DNA of 64,000 nt from Phoronis australis (GCA_002633005.1 NMRA01000005.1:1341855-1405854), one strand, 5' to 3'; shown: positions 24,101 through 33,867, counted from the stretch's first letter. The notes: generated by a model from the sequence alone, not told the origin. Numbers and translations: made by a program.

Positions 24101-26347
24101 TGACCAATTACGAGGAAGAGGAAAATTTTCCAGGTGATATATCGTTCCACAAATAAATAGGCTTGTGAGATAAATATATTTTTTGAATTGTAAAAATTAA
24201 TTGAAATAAACGTTTTTATATGAATAAAGTCAAAATAATGATAAAAAAGAGACGAAGGAAGAGGAAACTGGAAATCCAATAAGAGGCAACTGAAACCAAA
24301 ACGGAGGAAATCCTCTAAAAAAAAAGGAAAAATCGAAGCCCCGAGGGAACCCAGCCCTGAACACAATTACCGATGTCATTTGTGAAGTGAGGGCCACGCA
24401 TTACACACGTGTTTATACAGGTGAAGCACTAAATCCACTAGCGTCATCTAGTGAAATTAGTGTTTCTCATTTTTAAAACCTGTTGGAAATTATTTTCATT
24501 TAATTTTCACCGATGAGCCTAACTTGGCAAAAGCAAAATCAAACATTTCTCAAGTTGAAACAGCTTTGGCAAAATGTTCATCAAGCCAAAGAACACCATA
24601 GTTGGTTCTGGTCAGTAGCCCCCCCCAACTTCAGCCAAAGTCTCGTGTTTTTTTGAAAGTAATAATAACCAAAGGATAAGTAAAAAAAATCCCGTATCTT
24701 CTTTTCCCATTCTTAGGGTGGTTTTTGTTTTTCATAAAAAGTGAGCAACTAAAAAATACCGCACCTCCTATTCGATTAAAAGAAAAACAACAGACCAGAA
24801 CCGACTATGCTTTTCCCATTTAACATAACAATCTAGTTCATTTACGACTACCTACCCCCTTCAGTGACGGGTAACGGTGTGTCTTGGGCTTCTTAATTTT
24901 GTTGCGGTGCTGTTTTTTATCTGAAACAACAATTGTGGCAAATAGGAGAATTTCACATGGCAATGTTGTCATGTTTCAAATGCACCATGCAATGGTTGTT
25001 GGCTACCTAACATCCCATACCTGTATCTTGCATTCCAGACGGCAAGATTTCATTTCAGCGTGATCGATGACGCGTACCTCGAGAATCTTTCACGCATACG
25101 ATTTGGCAATCTAATGTATTTATTTTTACAATCAAATAAATAAAGATGGTTGCTATGTCATACACGCACCAAAACACATGTTGCAGTGGGTCCACACCTT
25201 CAGTTATGCGTCACTCAAGTGACCAGTGTTGTTTTTCGTCACGTCACCGAGTTATCCGAGATGTCACCGGATGTTAATGAACCAACCACTGTCCCACAAT
25301 GCATTTGAAAAACGACAGCAGCACAACAGATGAAATTATAAGACAGAACTGATAATACCAACCATTCTACCAACTGCTTGACCAACAACCCCCCTTATGT
25401 GCACAAAATCTCCCAAATTGAACTTATACCATATGTATGCACATTTGTGCTCACATGCCAGTAATAGTAACTTACAGTGGCCCCGTATTTTGAGAACCAG
25501 TTTTCCCCACTGAGTAACACACATCAAACTCGTTCTCAAAACACATGACCAATGTAAATGACTAATGCCCATACGCATACGCACGAAACTGTGCGTACAA
25601 CTAATACAAGTGTACGCAATTACACGTGAAACATTTGAGTAAAACAAAGGTACACGTTCAAGATGATTCCACAGTATTAGTCCCTTCTCTGTTTAGCACA
25701 AAATAATTGTGCAATTTCCTTAAACGTTAAATTCTAGAAAACAGATGTGTGTTATTTTCAGGGTAACTCGAGGGAATAATGCAAAATCGACTAAGACTCA
25801 ACTAAATGAGCAAATGGAGTGTCATTTTTTTTTCTAACAACGAAGGGGACAGATTTCTACAGCACACGAGTAAAAGCCTTCGTTGCAGTTTATTTTAACA
25901 TGTTTTCATTTCGTTTTAACCAGTGTGTTATGATAGTAAAACATGAGAGCTGAAAAACAAGGGTGAAGCAAAGAAAAGACGGAAGGAGTGATCATCACTC
26001 AAGACGAGGGGAATGTTTCATGAAACTGACTCAAGACTTTTGACAGGAATTTGCTCACACGATCCAACTTCACAGGTACAGAATAAAGTTTTAGCCAAGT
26101 AATTATGGGCTTTTCAGAGTCTGGAAATAATTCATAGAATCATCTCAGTTACTAGCAATGATGTGTAAATTCTTAAAAACTGCCCTTCTGCTTAAGTGAA
26201 ATTTAATTATAGTTAATAGTTGTGGAGATTGTAACACCAAATTCCTGTTTTAAGTCTTCAGACACACTTTTTTATGTCGAGGAACCCTGACGTCACTTTG
26301 ACAAACTTACGTTGGTTATGATCTGTATGATTCTTAGACTTGGCCAT
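9136..26347 (-). CDS. RPL29: Ribosomal protein eL29 (60S L29), three coding exons
   Basis: This small, highly basic protein of the large cytosolic ribosomal subunit reads as 52 residues in three exons: 26311-26347, 24856-24920 and 9136-9192. The N-terminus MAKSKNHTDHNQ, the middle QHRNKIKKPKTHRYPSLKG and the end VDPKFLKNMRFAKKHNKK follow eL29 of animals and yeast closely. Intron phases agree (phase 1, then phase 0) and all junctions are GT-AG. The protein stops right after the HNKK block, without the long C-terminal extension of vertebrate L29, as in short fungal and invertebrate forms. Intron 2 is about 15.7 kb, very long for such a gene, and it crosses a one-base gap at 23872. A CAG just upstream of the start (minus-strand TTTTCTACAG at about 26372) could be the acceptor of a 5' UTR intron. 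Confidence 0.94.
11690..12055 (+). repeat. Dispersed repeat, family D
   Basis: It shares ordered blocks with 17215, 33180 and 50590: an AAATTGTCTTTAAAATGTTCCAC block, then an AT-rich tract, then GGACCCAATTAATTG, then AATTCTACAAGCTTTCTACTTT and a TTTTGTAGA end. There is no coding capacity. It looks like an old non-autonomous element. Confidence 0.55.
12865..13120 (+). mobile_element. hAT-like non-autonomous element, CAGGGCTTGG family
   Basis: It begins CAGGGCTTGGAATGATCAAT and ends TAATCCCTG. The interior is A-rich and aligns with 23539-23807 (ATTCCACAAATAAATAAGCTT, ATGATAAAAAGAGACGG and so on). Ends of the type CAGGG...CCCTG are usual for hAT transposons. I see no clear target duplication here. 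Confidence 0.6.
13111..13243 (-). CDS. Possible terminal exon of an unidentified gene
   Basis: After a usable acceptor (TCTGGTACAG at about 13244), the minus strand reads TDVLSVLEVMNMTCGDNQLT, then EPGLELLQTASPNI and a TAG stop. The composition looks protein-like, faintly reminiscent of a leucine-rich repeat. A related stretch (SQLVEPGLKQYL) can be read near 4590-4660 on the same strand. The end overlaps the hAT-like element boundary and no partner exon was found, so this may be chance or a repeat. Confidence 0.2.
13245..15780. other. Intronic stretch without recognisable gene
   Basis: No supported exon was found. At 14925-14958 a direct repeat places ACGTGAACATG three times in tandem, giving repeated TGACGTGA (CRE/UPRE-like) cores. 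A 100-codon plus-strand frame at 14100-14402 has no homology that I recognise. Confidence 0.35.
15781..15945 (+). mobile_element. Short hAT-like MITE, GGCGGATCCAGG family
   Basis: It starts GGGGTGGAACCAGGATTTTG and ends near ATTCCGCCACTA, giving inverted ends. The interior GGGGCAGGGCAGAGTATTAG is shared almost word for word with 31552-31708 and, reversed, with 52071-52227. It is non-coding. Confidence 0.7.
15955..21100. other. Intronic stretch without recognisable gene
   Basis: Apart from the family D copy near 17215, I see no supported feature. Frames at 17.6-18.6 kb and 19.4-20.0 kb are open for 60-130 codons. They have no recognisable domains and no consistent splice context. Confidence 0.35.
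17215..17440 (+). repeat. Dispersed repeat, family D (partial)
   Basis: It contains TTATCAACG, then GGTCAGGTGACCTGATTAAT, CAAGCTTTCTACTTTCAAAT, TATACTTTTTACT and TTTTGTAGATAT in the same order as the copies at 11690, 33180 and 50590. Only the 3' half is recognisable. Confidence 0.55.
21195..21654 (+). pseudogene. 3' end of a CR1/jockey-like LINE reverse transcriptase, broken
   Basis: The translation reads VQPHIDYCVPVWGHTSDTLV, then NRAAGVILATRIKDTCV, CVNGLAPTYLNYK and, in another frame, AAAIWNSLSPEIKRCDSINA and FKFNIKKWL. This is the C-terminal reverse-transcriptase tail of non-LTR retrotransposons, where PHIDYC.VWG and NRA...I are typical. Stop codons and at least two frame changes show it is dead. 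The 5' part is truncated, as usual for LINE insertions. Confidence 0.85.
21655..21995 (+). mobile_element. LINE 3' UTR and A-rich tail
   Basis: It follows directly on the broken reverse transcriptase: a T-rich untranslated region, then AGGGCCCTCTTGGAAAGCAA, and an A-rich end (ATTACAATAAATTAAAAATC) as expected for the 3' end of a non-LTR element. Confidence 0.7.
22527..23009 (-). CDS. Unidentified 160-codon open frame, possibly a small membrane protein
   Basis: The longest uninterrupted frame in the RPL29 intron starts at an ATG near 23009 (MATSREDLRDLSRVYCLYVM). It contains hydrophobic stretches such as HHLAIIGLLILKF and ASLGFVMGLVSLIAM. I recognise no family. The last ~45 codons run into the hairpin element at 22575-22653, which argues against the full frame being conserved. 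A possible donor (TTAAAG|GTATCA) lies after FQFLK. It could be a lineage-specific gene or chance. Confidence 0.25.
   Translation of the reverse strand, partial: QYMATSREDLRDLSRVYCLYVMVTRLLFSVCPSYNRGPFLHQHHLAIIGLLILKFQFLKVSCLFEEERNLLLGKKQVVISTSASLGFVMGLVSLIAMCAKQGRVSYRTLRTVVLALFADRVLNVETQFDARYTVRKTGWQNSGTLQVTNVIFKLHWRKLD
22575..22653. mobile_element. About 80-bp hairpin element, GGTCC/AACCAGTTT family
   Basis: CAGGGTCCCTGAATTTTG at the left is matched by its inverse at the right (AACATTTAGGACCCTG), with AACCAGTTTT and AAACTGGGT inside. Related hairpins are at 25475-25550 and 27087-27165. Confidence 0.65.
23322..23871 (+). repeat. Gap-flanking duplication, left copy (about 550 bp)
   Basis: It is repeated almost identically after the N at 23872 (copy 23873-24421), with only a few substitutions and small indels. 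As at 8383, two near-identical copies on either side of a single N suggest unmerged contig or haplotype ends. The copy includes a hAT-like element at 23539-23807. Confidence 0.85.
23539..23807 (+). mobile_element. hAT-like element, CAGGGCTTGG family
   Basis: It starts AGGGCTTGGAATGACCAATT and ends GAACCCAGCCCTG. The interior matches 12865-13120. The same insertion appears again at 24090-24359 in the duplicated block. Confidence 0.6.
23873..24421 (+). repeat. Gap-flanking duplication, right copy
   Basis: This is the second copy of 23322-23871. It continues into unique sequence after 24421, which leads to RPL29 exon 2. If the copies are an artefact, intron 2 is about 550 bases shorter than it appears. 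Confidence 0.85.
24090..24359 (+). mobile_element. hAT-like element, copy inside the duplicated block
   Basis: It is the same element and the same position within the repeat as 23539-23807. It differs by a G/C change near its start (GGCTTCGAATG) and a slightly longer A-run. Confidence 0.6.
24856..24920 (-). CDS. RPL29: RPL29 coding exon 2
   Basis: The acceptor is TTGTTTCAG|AT. The exon has 65 bases and completes a His codon, then encodes KKQHRNKIKKPKTHRYPSLKG, the rRNA-contacting basic core of eL29. The donor GGG|GTAGGT leaves phase 0. Confidence 0.94.
24921..26310 (-). other. RPL29 intron 1
   Basis: This 1.39-kb intron lies between exons 1 and 2. It contains a hairpin element (25475-25550). 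No snoRNA or nested gene could be supported by eye. Confidence 0.6.
25475..25550. mobile_element. Short hairpin element, GGTCC/AACCAGTTT family
   Basis: TATTTTGAGAACCAGTTTTC on the left pairs with AAACTCGTTCTCAAAA on the right. The middle CACTGAGTAACACACATC resembles the copy at 22575 (GCACTGTATAACGAGCATC). Confidence 0.6.
26311..26347 (-). CDS. RPL29: RPL29 coding exon 1
   Basis: It encodes MAKSKNHTDHNQ plus the first base of the next codon. The ATG sits in a good context (GCCATGG), and the donor CAAC|GTAAGT is strong. MAKSKNHT is the diagnostic eL29 start. Confidence 0.94.
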
Positions 26348-27086
26348 GGCTGTACTGTGGTTTGTAGATCTGTAGAAAACAATGAGATGAGTCAAGACAA
26401 CATAAAACCATGATGAGGGTGTTTAAAAACTTAACCGGATCTACAACAACGCGCTGTATGCAGCACCACCTGTTAAGTACTGAGGAAGGCATCAAGTCAC
26501 GCGTGCTCAAAATTTCTGTGACATAATTATGCCCTTTTGGATGAAAGATTTAATTTCGTCTCTGTTAGACTTAAAAATTACTTTCACGAGTCTGGCACAT
26601 TGCCTTCCATTTCAGGGCTCAAGAACAACCAGGTGGCGACACAAGTCAGTCATCTCATGAGACAAATCACCACCATGATGGGGTAGTGAGAATTCTCTGA
26701 TGCACTTCTAATAATTTAGCAGAGTATTTGAAAGAGGATGAAGCTGAAGTTCAATTGTATTCGCATATCTATAATACAGTACAATAATACAACTTACAAT
26801 TATTGTATCGTATTGTATAACACATTTATCCTATACACAAATGAGGATTCTATAAAGATAGATACAAAAAAGCAATGCATCCAGCTTCATATCCTCATTA
26901 TTCATTTAACTTTCAATAATGAACTTATTTGAGCGTAATAAATGGGAGATCATAGGTACACGACAATCAGAATGAGTGACAGTTGGCAAGTACGCTACAT
27001 CCAGTCATGATTCTCCAATGGCAATGGAACTTGTAATATGTATACGTGGTCCCACATTTCTAAGTAACAGTCAAATACTAGTAGAT

Positions 27087-27165
27087 GGGTCCCCGATTTG
27101 AGAACCAGTTACTCCTACTGAATAACGCCCGTTAATCATTGGTACTAGTAACCGGTTCTAAAATC
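27087..27165. mobile_element. Short hairpin element, GGTCC/AACCAGTTT family
   Basis: GGGTCCCCGATTTGAGAACC on the left is answered by TAACCGGTTCTAAAATC on the right, with CTACTGAATAACGCCC between. It is the third copy of the family. Confidence 0.6.
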
Positions 27166-27208
27166 AATTATAAATCAAAGACCTACCTACCTGACTATAA
27201 CCCATCAC

Positions 27209-27300
27209 GGTCACCTCTTCAAAATGGCTATTGGGAACCAGTTTCACATTCCCTATATTCAGTGAAAACTGGTTCGCGGCAGCCATTTTCAAGAGGGACC
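27209..27300. repeat. 92-bp inverted repeat
   Basis: GGTCACCTCTTCAAAATGGC at the left and GCCATTTTCAAGAGGGACC at the right are near-exact inverses. AACCAGTTTCAC and GTGAAAACTGGTT continue the stem. It resembles the neighbouring AACCAGTTT hairpins and is probably the same class. Confidence 0.7.
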
Positions 27301-28017
27301 CATTTACTCCACTTTTACCTAATTAGTCCTAATTCATTGGTTTTAGTGATTGGGAGGAAATTTGGTCTCCTAGTGTCGTTCTTGCGAGTCCACAACTGGG
27401 ACCACAAGCCAGCGCCTGCTAGTCAAGTAGACAGATTTTAAGAAGCAACAGACCAATAAAAAGGTGTACTCTTACTTAAAAGTGCTACAATGTTGGAAAT
27501 TTAAGACTGTGACACCGGAGATTCACTTAAAGGCAAAACTTTCAAAAGACATCATAACAGGACGAGTTTTAATGGTACCATTGGCTTACTATGTCAAAAC
27601 CCACAAACTGGAAATGTTTGCACGTCATAACAACAGGGAATAATTGTAAACGGTCTTTGTGTGCTATTTATTTAGAGTAAAATTTCTGTATCACATGGAT
27701 GAATTGGATATTTTCAGATAACTTTACACAAATTTCACGTACTTATTTACCCCAAATTCAATATGGCGAAAAGAAAGGTCAAGGACACTGATGAGAGTCC
27801 TCTGTTGGAGACCGTTGTGGGAAGTTCGTTTTGCAGGCCTCGACAAAGACGTCTCATGGTCTGTCTCTGGCTTCGATGAACCGAGAAACCCAGACAACAG
27901 GGCCGCAATTAAATACTAATAAAATGAATTCGGCAAAAAAACATTGAAAACCCTTCACCTCAAAGAAAACAAAAAACAGAAGGACAGAAAATACTCTGTT
28001 TCCTACACCCTGACTGC

Positions 28018-28761
28018 AGTGGCGGATCTAGGATATCACAAGGGGGGGCCCAACATTTTGTTCGGCTGTAAGCATTTGCGCAAACTGAACCACGAGTGTA
28101 GATGCGCATAGCACCGAATGGGGGGACGTGTCAAACAGGAAAAACTGCAAGTACCAAAGACTCGAACTCGCAACATGGCGGATAGAACGCGCGTGCATTA
28201 CCACTACACCACCACGACTTAAATACTGTTCTTATACTAAGAGACCTACTTGTTTATGGTCCACAGGGTTTGCGCGCGAAACCTACTTCTTTTTGTAATG
28301 CTTATTACACGTTTTATGTTTTGTGCCATCAATTCTTAACAAAGTTGTCGTATTTAAAATAGTCTTCAAATGCCCAAAACAAAGACCAAATCCGTTTTTC
28401 GTGTTGGCAATAATGACGGGATTGCTTTGGGAATCGTCTTAAGATAAGGTTTGACAAAGAAAGTATTGCGAGTTTCTGAGTGATTCACTAAGGCTTCGAT
28501 TAAAATTCACATCTTACCAGCAGCTTCTGTTTTTCATCGTCACTCAGGTTCCATTTTCTTTAAAAAATGAAGTAAATTTTCTTCATTGCACAGTGGAACA
28601 GACGACGGAAACAAAGTCGTAGTGCGCAGCGGCACTGCCGGTCGCCTGGGATATCGCGGGAGAGCCTATACTTAGCCATAGTTCCGTTACGGATGCGCCG
28701 TGTTCCGAATTTGACACTTGAAATTGGATTTGGTCCCCCTGCCCCCTAAGTCCGCCTATAC
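28018..28761. mobile_element. Inverted-repeat element with GGCGGATC-type ends
   Basis: The left end CAGTGGCGGATCTAGGATAT and the right end CCCCTAAGTCCGCCTATACA (then CTG) are imperfect inverses, like the GGCGGATCCAGG MITEs elsewhere in the window. A tRNA-like SINE sits inside at 28147-28220. I see no obvious target-site duplication, so the boundaries are approximate. Confidence 0.45.
28147..28220 (-). mobile_element. tRNA-derived SINE head
   Basis: On the minus strand GGTGTAGTGGTAATGCACGC gives an A box and GAGTTCGAGTCTT a B box about 35 bases later, with a plausible anticodon region between. There is no clean acceptor stem, so a SINE or decayed tRNA is more likely than a working tRNA gene. 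Confidence 0.5.
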
Positions 28762-29365
28762 ACTGATGATTTTCAGCCGTACTGCGAATGAGTTCTGGGC
28801 AAGAATCACTTATGCTACAGGGGTCCACGGATTCATGAGAACCAGTTGATTCTAGTTATTCGGTGGAGAAACCTTATCGAAATGCGTCACCGCTGTACTT
28901 GAAATGATTAGTTCCGATTTCTGTTCGAAATATCCCCCGTGACCATTCTTTATACTATTCACCGGACTTACAATATAGGCTACACATGTTTCAGGGGTGA
29001 AGGGGCTCAAAGTTTTCATGGGCGGTACGGTGTGTTGGTGGGGGGGACTGGGCGGCTCAAAGAGCAAACTGTTTTGAGAGTCGTCCTTCTTTCAGGGTTC
29101 TTTTACGACGGATTCAATTAATTTGCTTCTTGTCAGCAACATTTCTGTTTTCGTCATGCACCGCACTTCAACGAGCGGGTTTCTTTCACCATGAACCACA
29201 ATTGGCCTACCAAGTCACTAAGTGAGAAAAAAATACAGCTTGCGTAAAAGTAATTAGTGCCAAAATAATGGTATGTTAATGCAAAAGGAAGACGGACTAG
29301 TATCAAAAATATCTCTCGTGAATCGCCCGACTCGGTCGAACACTGGAGAAAACATAGACCAGGCG

Positions 29366-29511
29366 TGCGTTCAGTAATGGTAGGACCTATGCTAGGACCT
29401 ATCTAAAATCTAGCCAACGTCACGTGTTCTCATTTGAAATACACGGCAATATCTCACGTAATCTCCCGAAATCTTGCTTTTTAGCGGGGTCCTAGCGTTT
29501 CTGAACGGGAG
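29366..29511. mobile_element. Possible small inverted-repeat element
   Basis: TGCGTTCAGTAATGGTAGGA at the left is imperfectly inverted at the right (TCCTAGCGTTTCTGAACGGG). A 12-base direct repeat (TAGGACCTATG/C) lies just inside the left arm. Confidence 0.4.
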
Positions 29512-31551
29512 GCAGACATTCACTTTCTACAGACAGCTCAAAACTCATCTAGAGGTTTTGAATCCATTAGCTGTTGCTCAGTGAGGTGTAAATCTTTTGT
29601 GCGTCACTTCTCCGGGGGTCATGCACGCTTATCTATCACTACTGACAACTTTGGATATTTTTCTTTTTTCTGACAAGAGAAAATGAGTAAAATTAATAAT
29701 AGACCTATTTGAAGTATCGCAGCTAACTACACCAGCCGATGTAAGAGTTGGTACTACTTGGAAATGTCTTTTTCAGCATTGACGGGTTTAACATATGACT
29801 GCATCAATTCGAAACTGCAATTTTAAATGAAAATATACACAATGGTAATTTAATGAATAGATTATTTTGAAAGCGTACTGTAGCCGAAATCAACCATTTT
29901 AATGCCTAAGAACTAAGGAGATATTAAGAAATGTGATTATTTAGTGACACGAACATGGTACCGCAGATAATATTTATTTGACGGATGAAATATTGGTATG
30001 TACTGTATACCAATGCAACCTAACCAGCAATGCAGGCATAGAATAAAACAGGTTCTTAGATTCAGTACTTTAAGTTTCCGTGAAGGATTACCCTGAATGT
30101 ACGGTAAAACAACTTATGGTGACATAGTTTTCATTTGCGCTAGCTAAGCAACAGACTCGCTGCCAGAAATCCCGTTTCATAGCCCATGGCGGCGCTGACA
30201 AAGTCCAGATCGAATAACGTTCACGATGACTTTCAAATCTGGGTTCGCGAGTGTAAAGAAAAACGATTTCCACGTCCACAAAGATTACATTTCACGGTTC
30301 ATAAAAAAATCTTTTGAAGAGTTGCAACTACGACCCAGGAGTGACCCTCCTCCACCCCCGCGATGCAAGGAACTCATAGTAACCTACATGTATGTTTTAC
30401 GCAATCCCACTCTAAACTCGTCTGATTATATGTTCGGTAGCTGAATGCAGACAGTGTCGAAATATGACAATTGTGTGTGAATTGTGAATAAGGTATTGCA
30501 CACAGTCACATACTGGAAATGGTAAGACTTCTAACTTCACAGTCAATTAAGTGTTTGTCGCTGTCGCAAAGGAAACGCACTGATAATTTTATGGTTAAAT
30601 ATCTTTTGCACTTGGATAAAATTTTGTTACCACTAACCTCTATCATTATTTGATAACATGATTATTTTCTGGTACGATTTGCTGTCGAGAGTTTTGTTTT
30701 AGTAAAAGACGAGAGCTGAAGACAAAGGTATATTCTGTTTACATCTTTTTCAGTTGCCATTTGATAAAAAAAGTTGCGTTTCCCATTTTGCTAAGGTTTA
30801 TATACAAGCTCGTGATGCTTCTCTGATTCTTTTTCAGAAGTGACGTAATGAGGCCAAGCAAAACTCAAATTTTGCGTAGACGTTGTGCACAGACTATTTT
30901 AACTCTGTGTTTTTCGTCTATTCAGCCTTTGGGTTGATAAAAACTGCAATTCCGATTACTAAATCTACAGTCGCAAGAATCAGCAAAGAATGACCATGCA
31001 AAACAAGGTTTACTGTCGACTGAAAACGAACAGCTGAGACGATTACAACTACAATCCTTACTTACTGAGAAGGTATACAAGCGATTATTCGAATTGTCCA
31101 ACTGAGTCTAGATTCCGACTATAAACATGACGTGTGCCACCTGAAGTCGAGTCGCTAGTACTTCAAATATTCGGAATCAGAATCAGAAAATGTTCATTGA
31201 ACGTGGGATAACACAGTTCACATTAAAACTTCACAGTGATAAAAGTTCAGCTCTCAGCACTGTTGCTCTTGAAATATATAGTGCCAGGTTTTTTAGTTCT
31301 ATAAAGATCATGGCTTTGAAATAATCTGTGTATCAATTTTAAAGTGCGTGACACTTGAAATTATAATTAAAAGGACTGTCAATCAGCCTTCCATTGCAAA
31401 AAACAACCTTTCATTTGGACCACTTATCGTTATAAAATTGATCTCTAAATCACCCGTTAGTGAAGTTAGATTCACGGTTTCAAAGGAACTGACAGTTCGT
31501 TATTTACCGAAACCGAGCTCTAGGGGCTGGCGTGTCACTTTTGACCAGAAC

Positions 31552-31708
31552 CAGGGGCGGATCCAGGATTTTGAGTTGGGGGGAGGGGCAGGGCAGAGTA
31601 TTTGCCAGGATTTGCCCGTCAGACATTCGCTTCCCCGAAGTGCCAAATGGAATCTGGGAGAATTTTTGGGGAGCATGTTCCCCTTGGCCCCTTCTAAACC
31701 CGCCATTG
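31552..31708 (+). mobile_element. Short hAT-like MITE, GGCGGATCCAGG family
   Basis: It begins CAGGGGCGGATCCAGGATTT and ends near TAAACCCGCCATTG. The interior GGCAGGGCAGAGTATTTGCC and the motif AGACATTCGC are shared with 15781 and 52071. Confidence 0.75.
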
Positions 31709-33179
31709 GGAACAAAGTCTTCAGTTTCATAGCATAAGTATTCAAACTAAAAGTTCGCTTCTTCGACGGAACGTAGGTTCATAGCTAAGAGGTGTTGCAT
31801 AACGTTTTTTTATCTCTGCGTCACACGCATCGGATTCTGTATTTATTGTCGGCGAGTGTCGTGGGAAATTTGATAATTTGCAGTTTCAAAAAGCTGGCAG
31901 GCGCCGAAGGATAGGTAAAAAAACAGGAAAAGTACGAAATTCTAGTGTAAAAACACAGACCCCTGAAGGTTCAATGAAAAGACAATTCTGACTTGCATAT
32001 CGAGGAGTAGATCATGACATGAGAAAATGGAAAAGTTATTGTGCGAGTGAAATGTCGTTACTTCAAGGTAATATTTTGTGATCTTTGGAGGGTCAATCTA
32101 TATTCTAGTGGCAAATTAATTACAGAGTGACAACAGGCAGCTATCAAAAGTAAATTTATAGTCTTTTAAATTGATTTAGTTTCGTTAATGATTGCGCTTT
32201 TCAGAATAAATTCAGTAAAAATCGGCAACACGACAGGAGGTGAATACTTGAACTCTTCTGACATGTCAACCAATACGGGAATTACGTATTTGTAACGTAT
32301 TTTTGCCGTTACTGTAGTGCTACCGTGTAGTGCCAAAATACTAAGTATTTTCTGTAATTAATACGCATTTTTCTCGATGTTCATAATAAAGTCTTCAAAC
32401 CTTCGCTTTGGATTTTTCTGGCGATCTCTTTTGTCGAAATAATCTCATATCACGAGCCTTGCTCGACAGGGCCAAAGGAGTTACCAAGGAGTATAACAAC
32501 ACTCACAGTTACTAGATGTAAGAGCTTCTAATAGGTAAGTAGGTACATGCAATGCATTTTGACACTTGACCATATTTTGACTCGTTTTTTTCAGTGTTAC
32601 GGTTTGCTATGTTTATTTTTTACAAAAATTGCCATGATTAGAGCAAAAATGAGTGACATGTATGGACACATTTCACCACATCTTTTTAAACATTCCTGTG
32701 TTGAACTTTGCACCAGATGACCGTCAATTAAGCGACTCCCTTCGAGATATACCCGTCTATAATCGATTCAGATGCACCACTTTAAAAATATCACAGTTTG
32801 CTCGGCACAAAAGCGAGACGACACTTCTTTTTAATATACAAGAGCTTAAATCTCAAGTTTGCGACCAAATGACCAGTGTGCGAGAAAGTATTATGCGTGT
32901 GTTAATATCCGTACTTATTTATGATTTGAGGAGGCAGTTACCGTGAATAATGACAAGTGCTGACGGCCTTTGAAATATCCTCTCAAGGATCGGCAGGGTG
33001 CCCGACATCTGCGCCGGGTCTAAGTATCTCATAAGTCCAGTTTTATACTTCGGCTGTTCTTCACCTGTTCAGCACACAATATGGCGAAGAAACGAAAATT
33101 CATTTGATCTAAAACTAATTAAGTGTAAAACCAAGCACTTGTTTCTAAATTTCAGTACGTATTAAAGGTTTTGTGGACA

Positions 33180-33640
33180 CCATAATACCCAAATTTGGTT
33201 AACAGCACACCTACGATATCGCTGATCGGATGCAAACGAAACTTTCAGGGGACGTTCTCCAAATTGGGGTTAGAAATTGTTTTTAAAATTGTTCCACTTT
33301 TTCACGAGGGACTATTAGATATATGACTTTTGTCATTTTTATGAAAACGATCAAAAAACACAAAAATGAAATGATAATTTAGATATCTAAAACATCGTTT
33401 TTGAGACTTCATCTTTAACAAGAGCATGAAAAGAATATTTTCATGTTTTAGTAGCGTTGCATATTTGCTATCAACGTACAGTCCATTTTTTGTAATTACT
33501 AAAAAGACACGCCCACGTGACCCAATAAGTGAGAGATTGCTATCAATTCAAAAATCGAATTCTACAGCCTCTCTTCTTTTGCAAAGTATATACTTTTACT
33601 AAATTCAATTCTACAGTTTTTAGATATTTGACTAAGTAAA
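33180..33640 (+). repeat. Dispersed repeat, family D (most complete copy)
   Basis: It contains the 5' blocks (AAATTGTTTTTAAAATTGTTCCACTTTT..CACGAGGGACTAT) and the 3' blocks (CACGTGACCCAATAAG, AAAAATCGAATTCTACAGCC, TTTTTAGATATTTGACTAA). The 3' blocks are shared with 11690, 17215 and 50590, and the 5' blocks with 34230 and the reverse copy at 7660. Confidence 0.6.
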
Positions 33641-33672
33641 ACACAGTATTGTGCATATAGCCACCACCATAA

Positions 33673-33867
33673 CACTATCATTGCTTGTCCTGGCCTTCCT
33701 ATATAAGGCGACACTATCATTGCTTGTCCTGGCCTTCCTATATAAGGCGACACTATCATTGCTTGTCCTGGCCTTCCTATATAAGGCGACACTATCATTG
33801 CTTGTCCTGGCCTTCCTATATAAGGCGACACTATCATTGCTTGTCCTGGCCTTCTTATATAAGGCGA
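33673..33867 (+). repeat. 39-bp minisatellite, five copies
   Basis: Five head-to-tail copies start at 33673, 33712, 33751, 33790 and 33829. They are essentially identical, with one C-to-T change in the last. Each unit carries CCTATATAAGGCG, a TATA-box-like sequence. The period is a multiple of three, so several frames stay open through the array. Those open frames are a by-product and not evidence of a protein. Confidence 0.95.

Larger units (their letters stand above)
9193..24855 (-). other. RPL29 intron 2 (about 15.7 kb)
   Basis: This is the interval between RPL29 exons 2 and 3. It holds dispersed repeat copies (11690, 17215), a hAT-like element (12865), a short hAT-like MITE (15781), a LINE tail (21195), a hairpin element (22575), a duplicated block around the gap at 23872 and a C-run near 10251. 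Two weak coding candidates are listed separately (13111-13243 and 22527-23009). I could not identify snoRNAs by eye. Confidence 0.6.

Noticed and set aside
23341-24366. Paired 71-126-codon minus-strand frames in both duplicated blocks
   Set aside because: They are identical because the block is duplicated around a gap. Most of their length is hAT-like element sequence.
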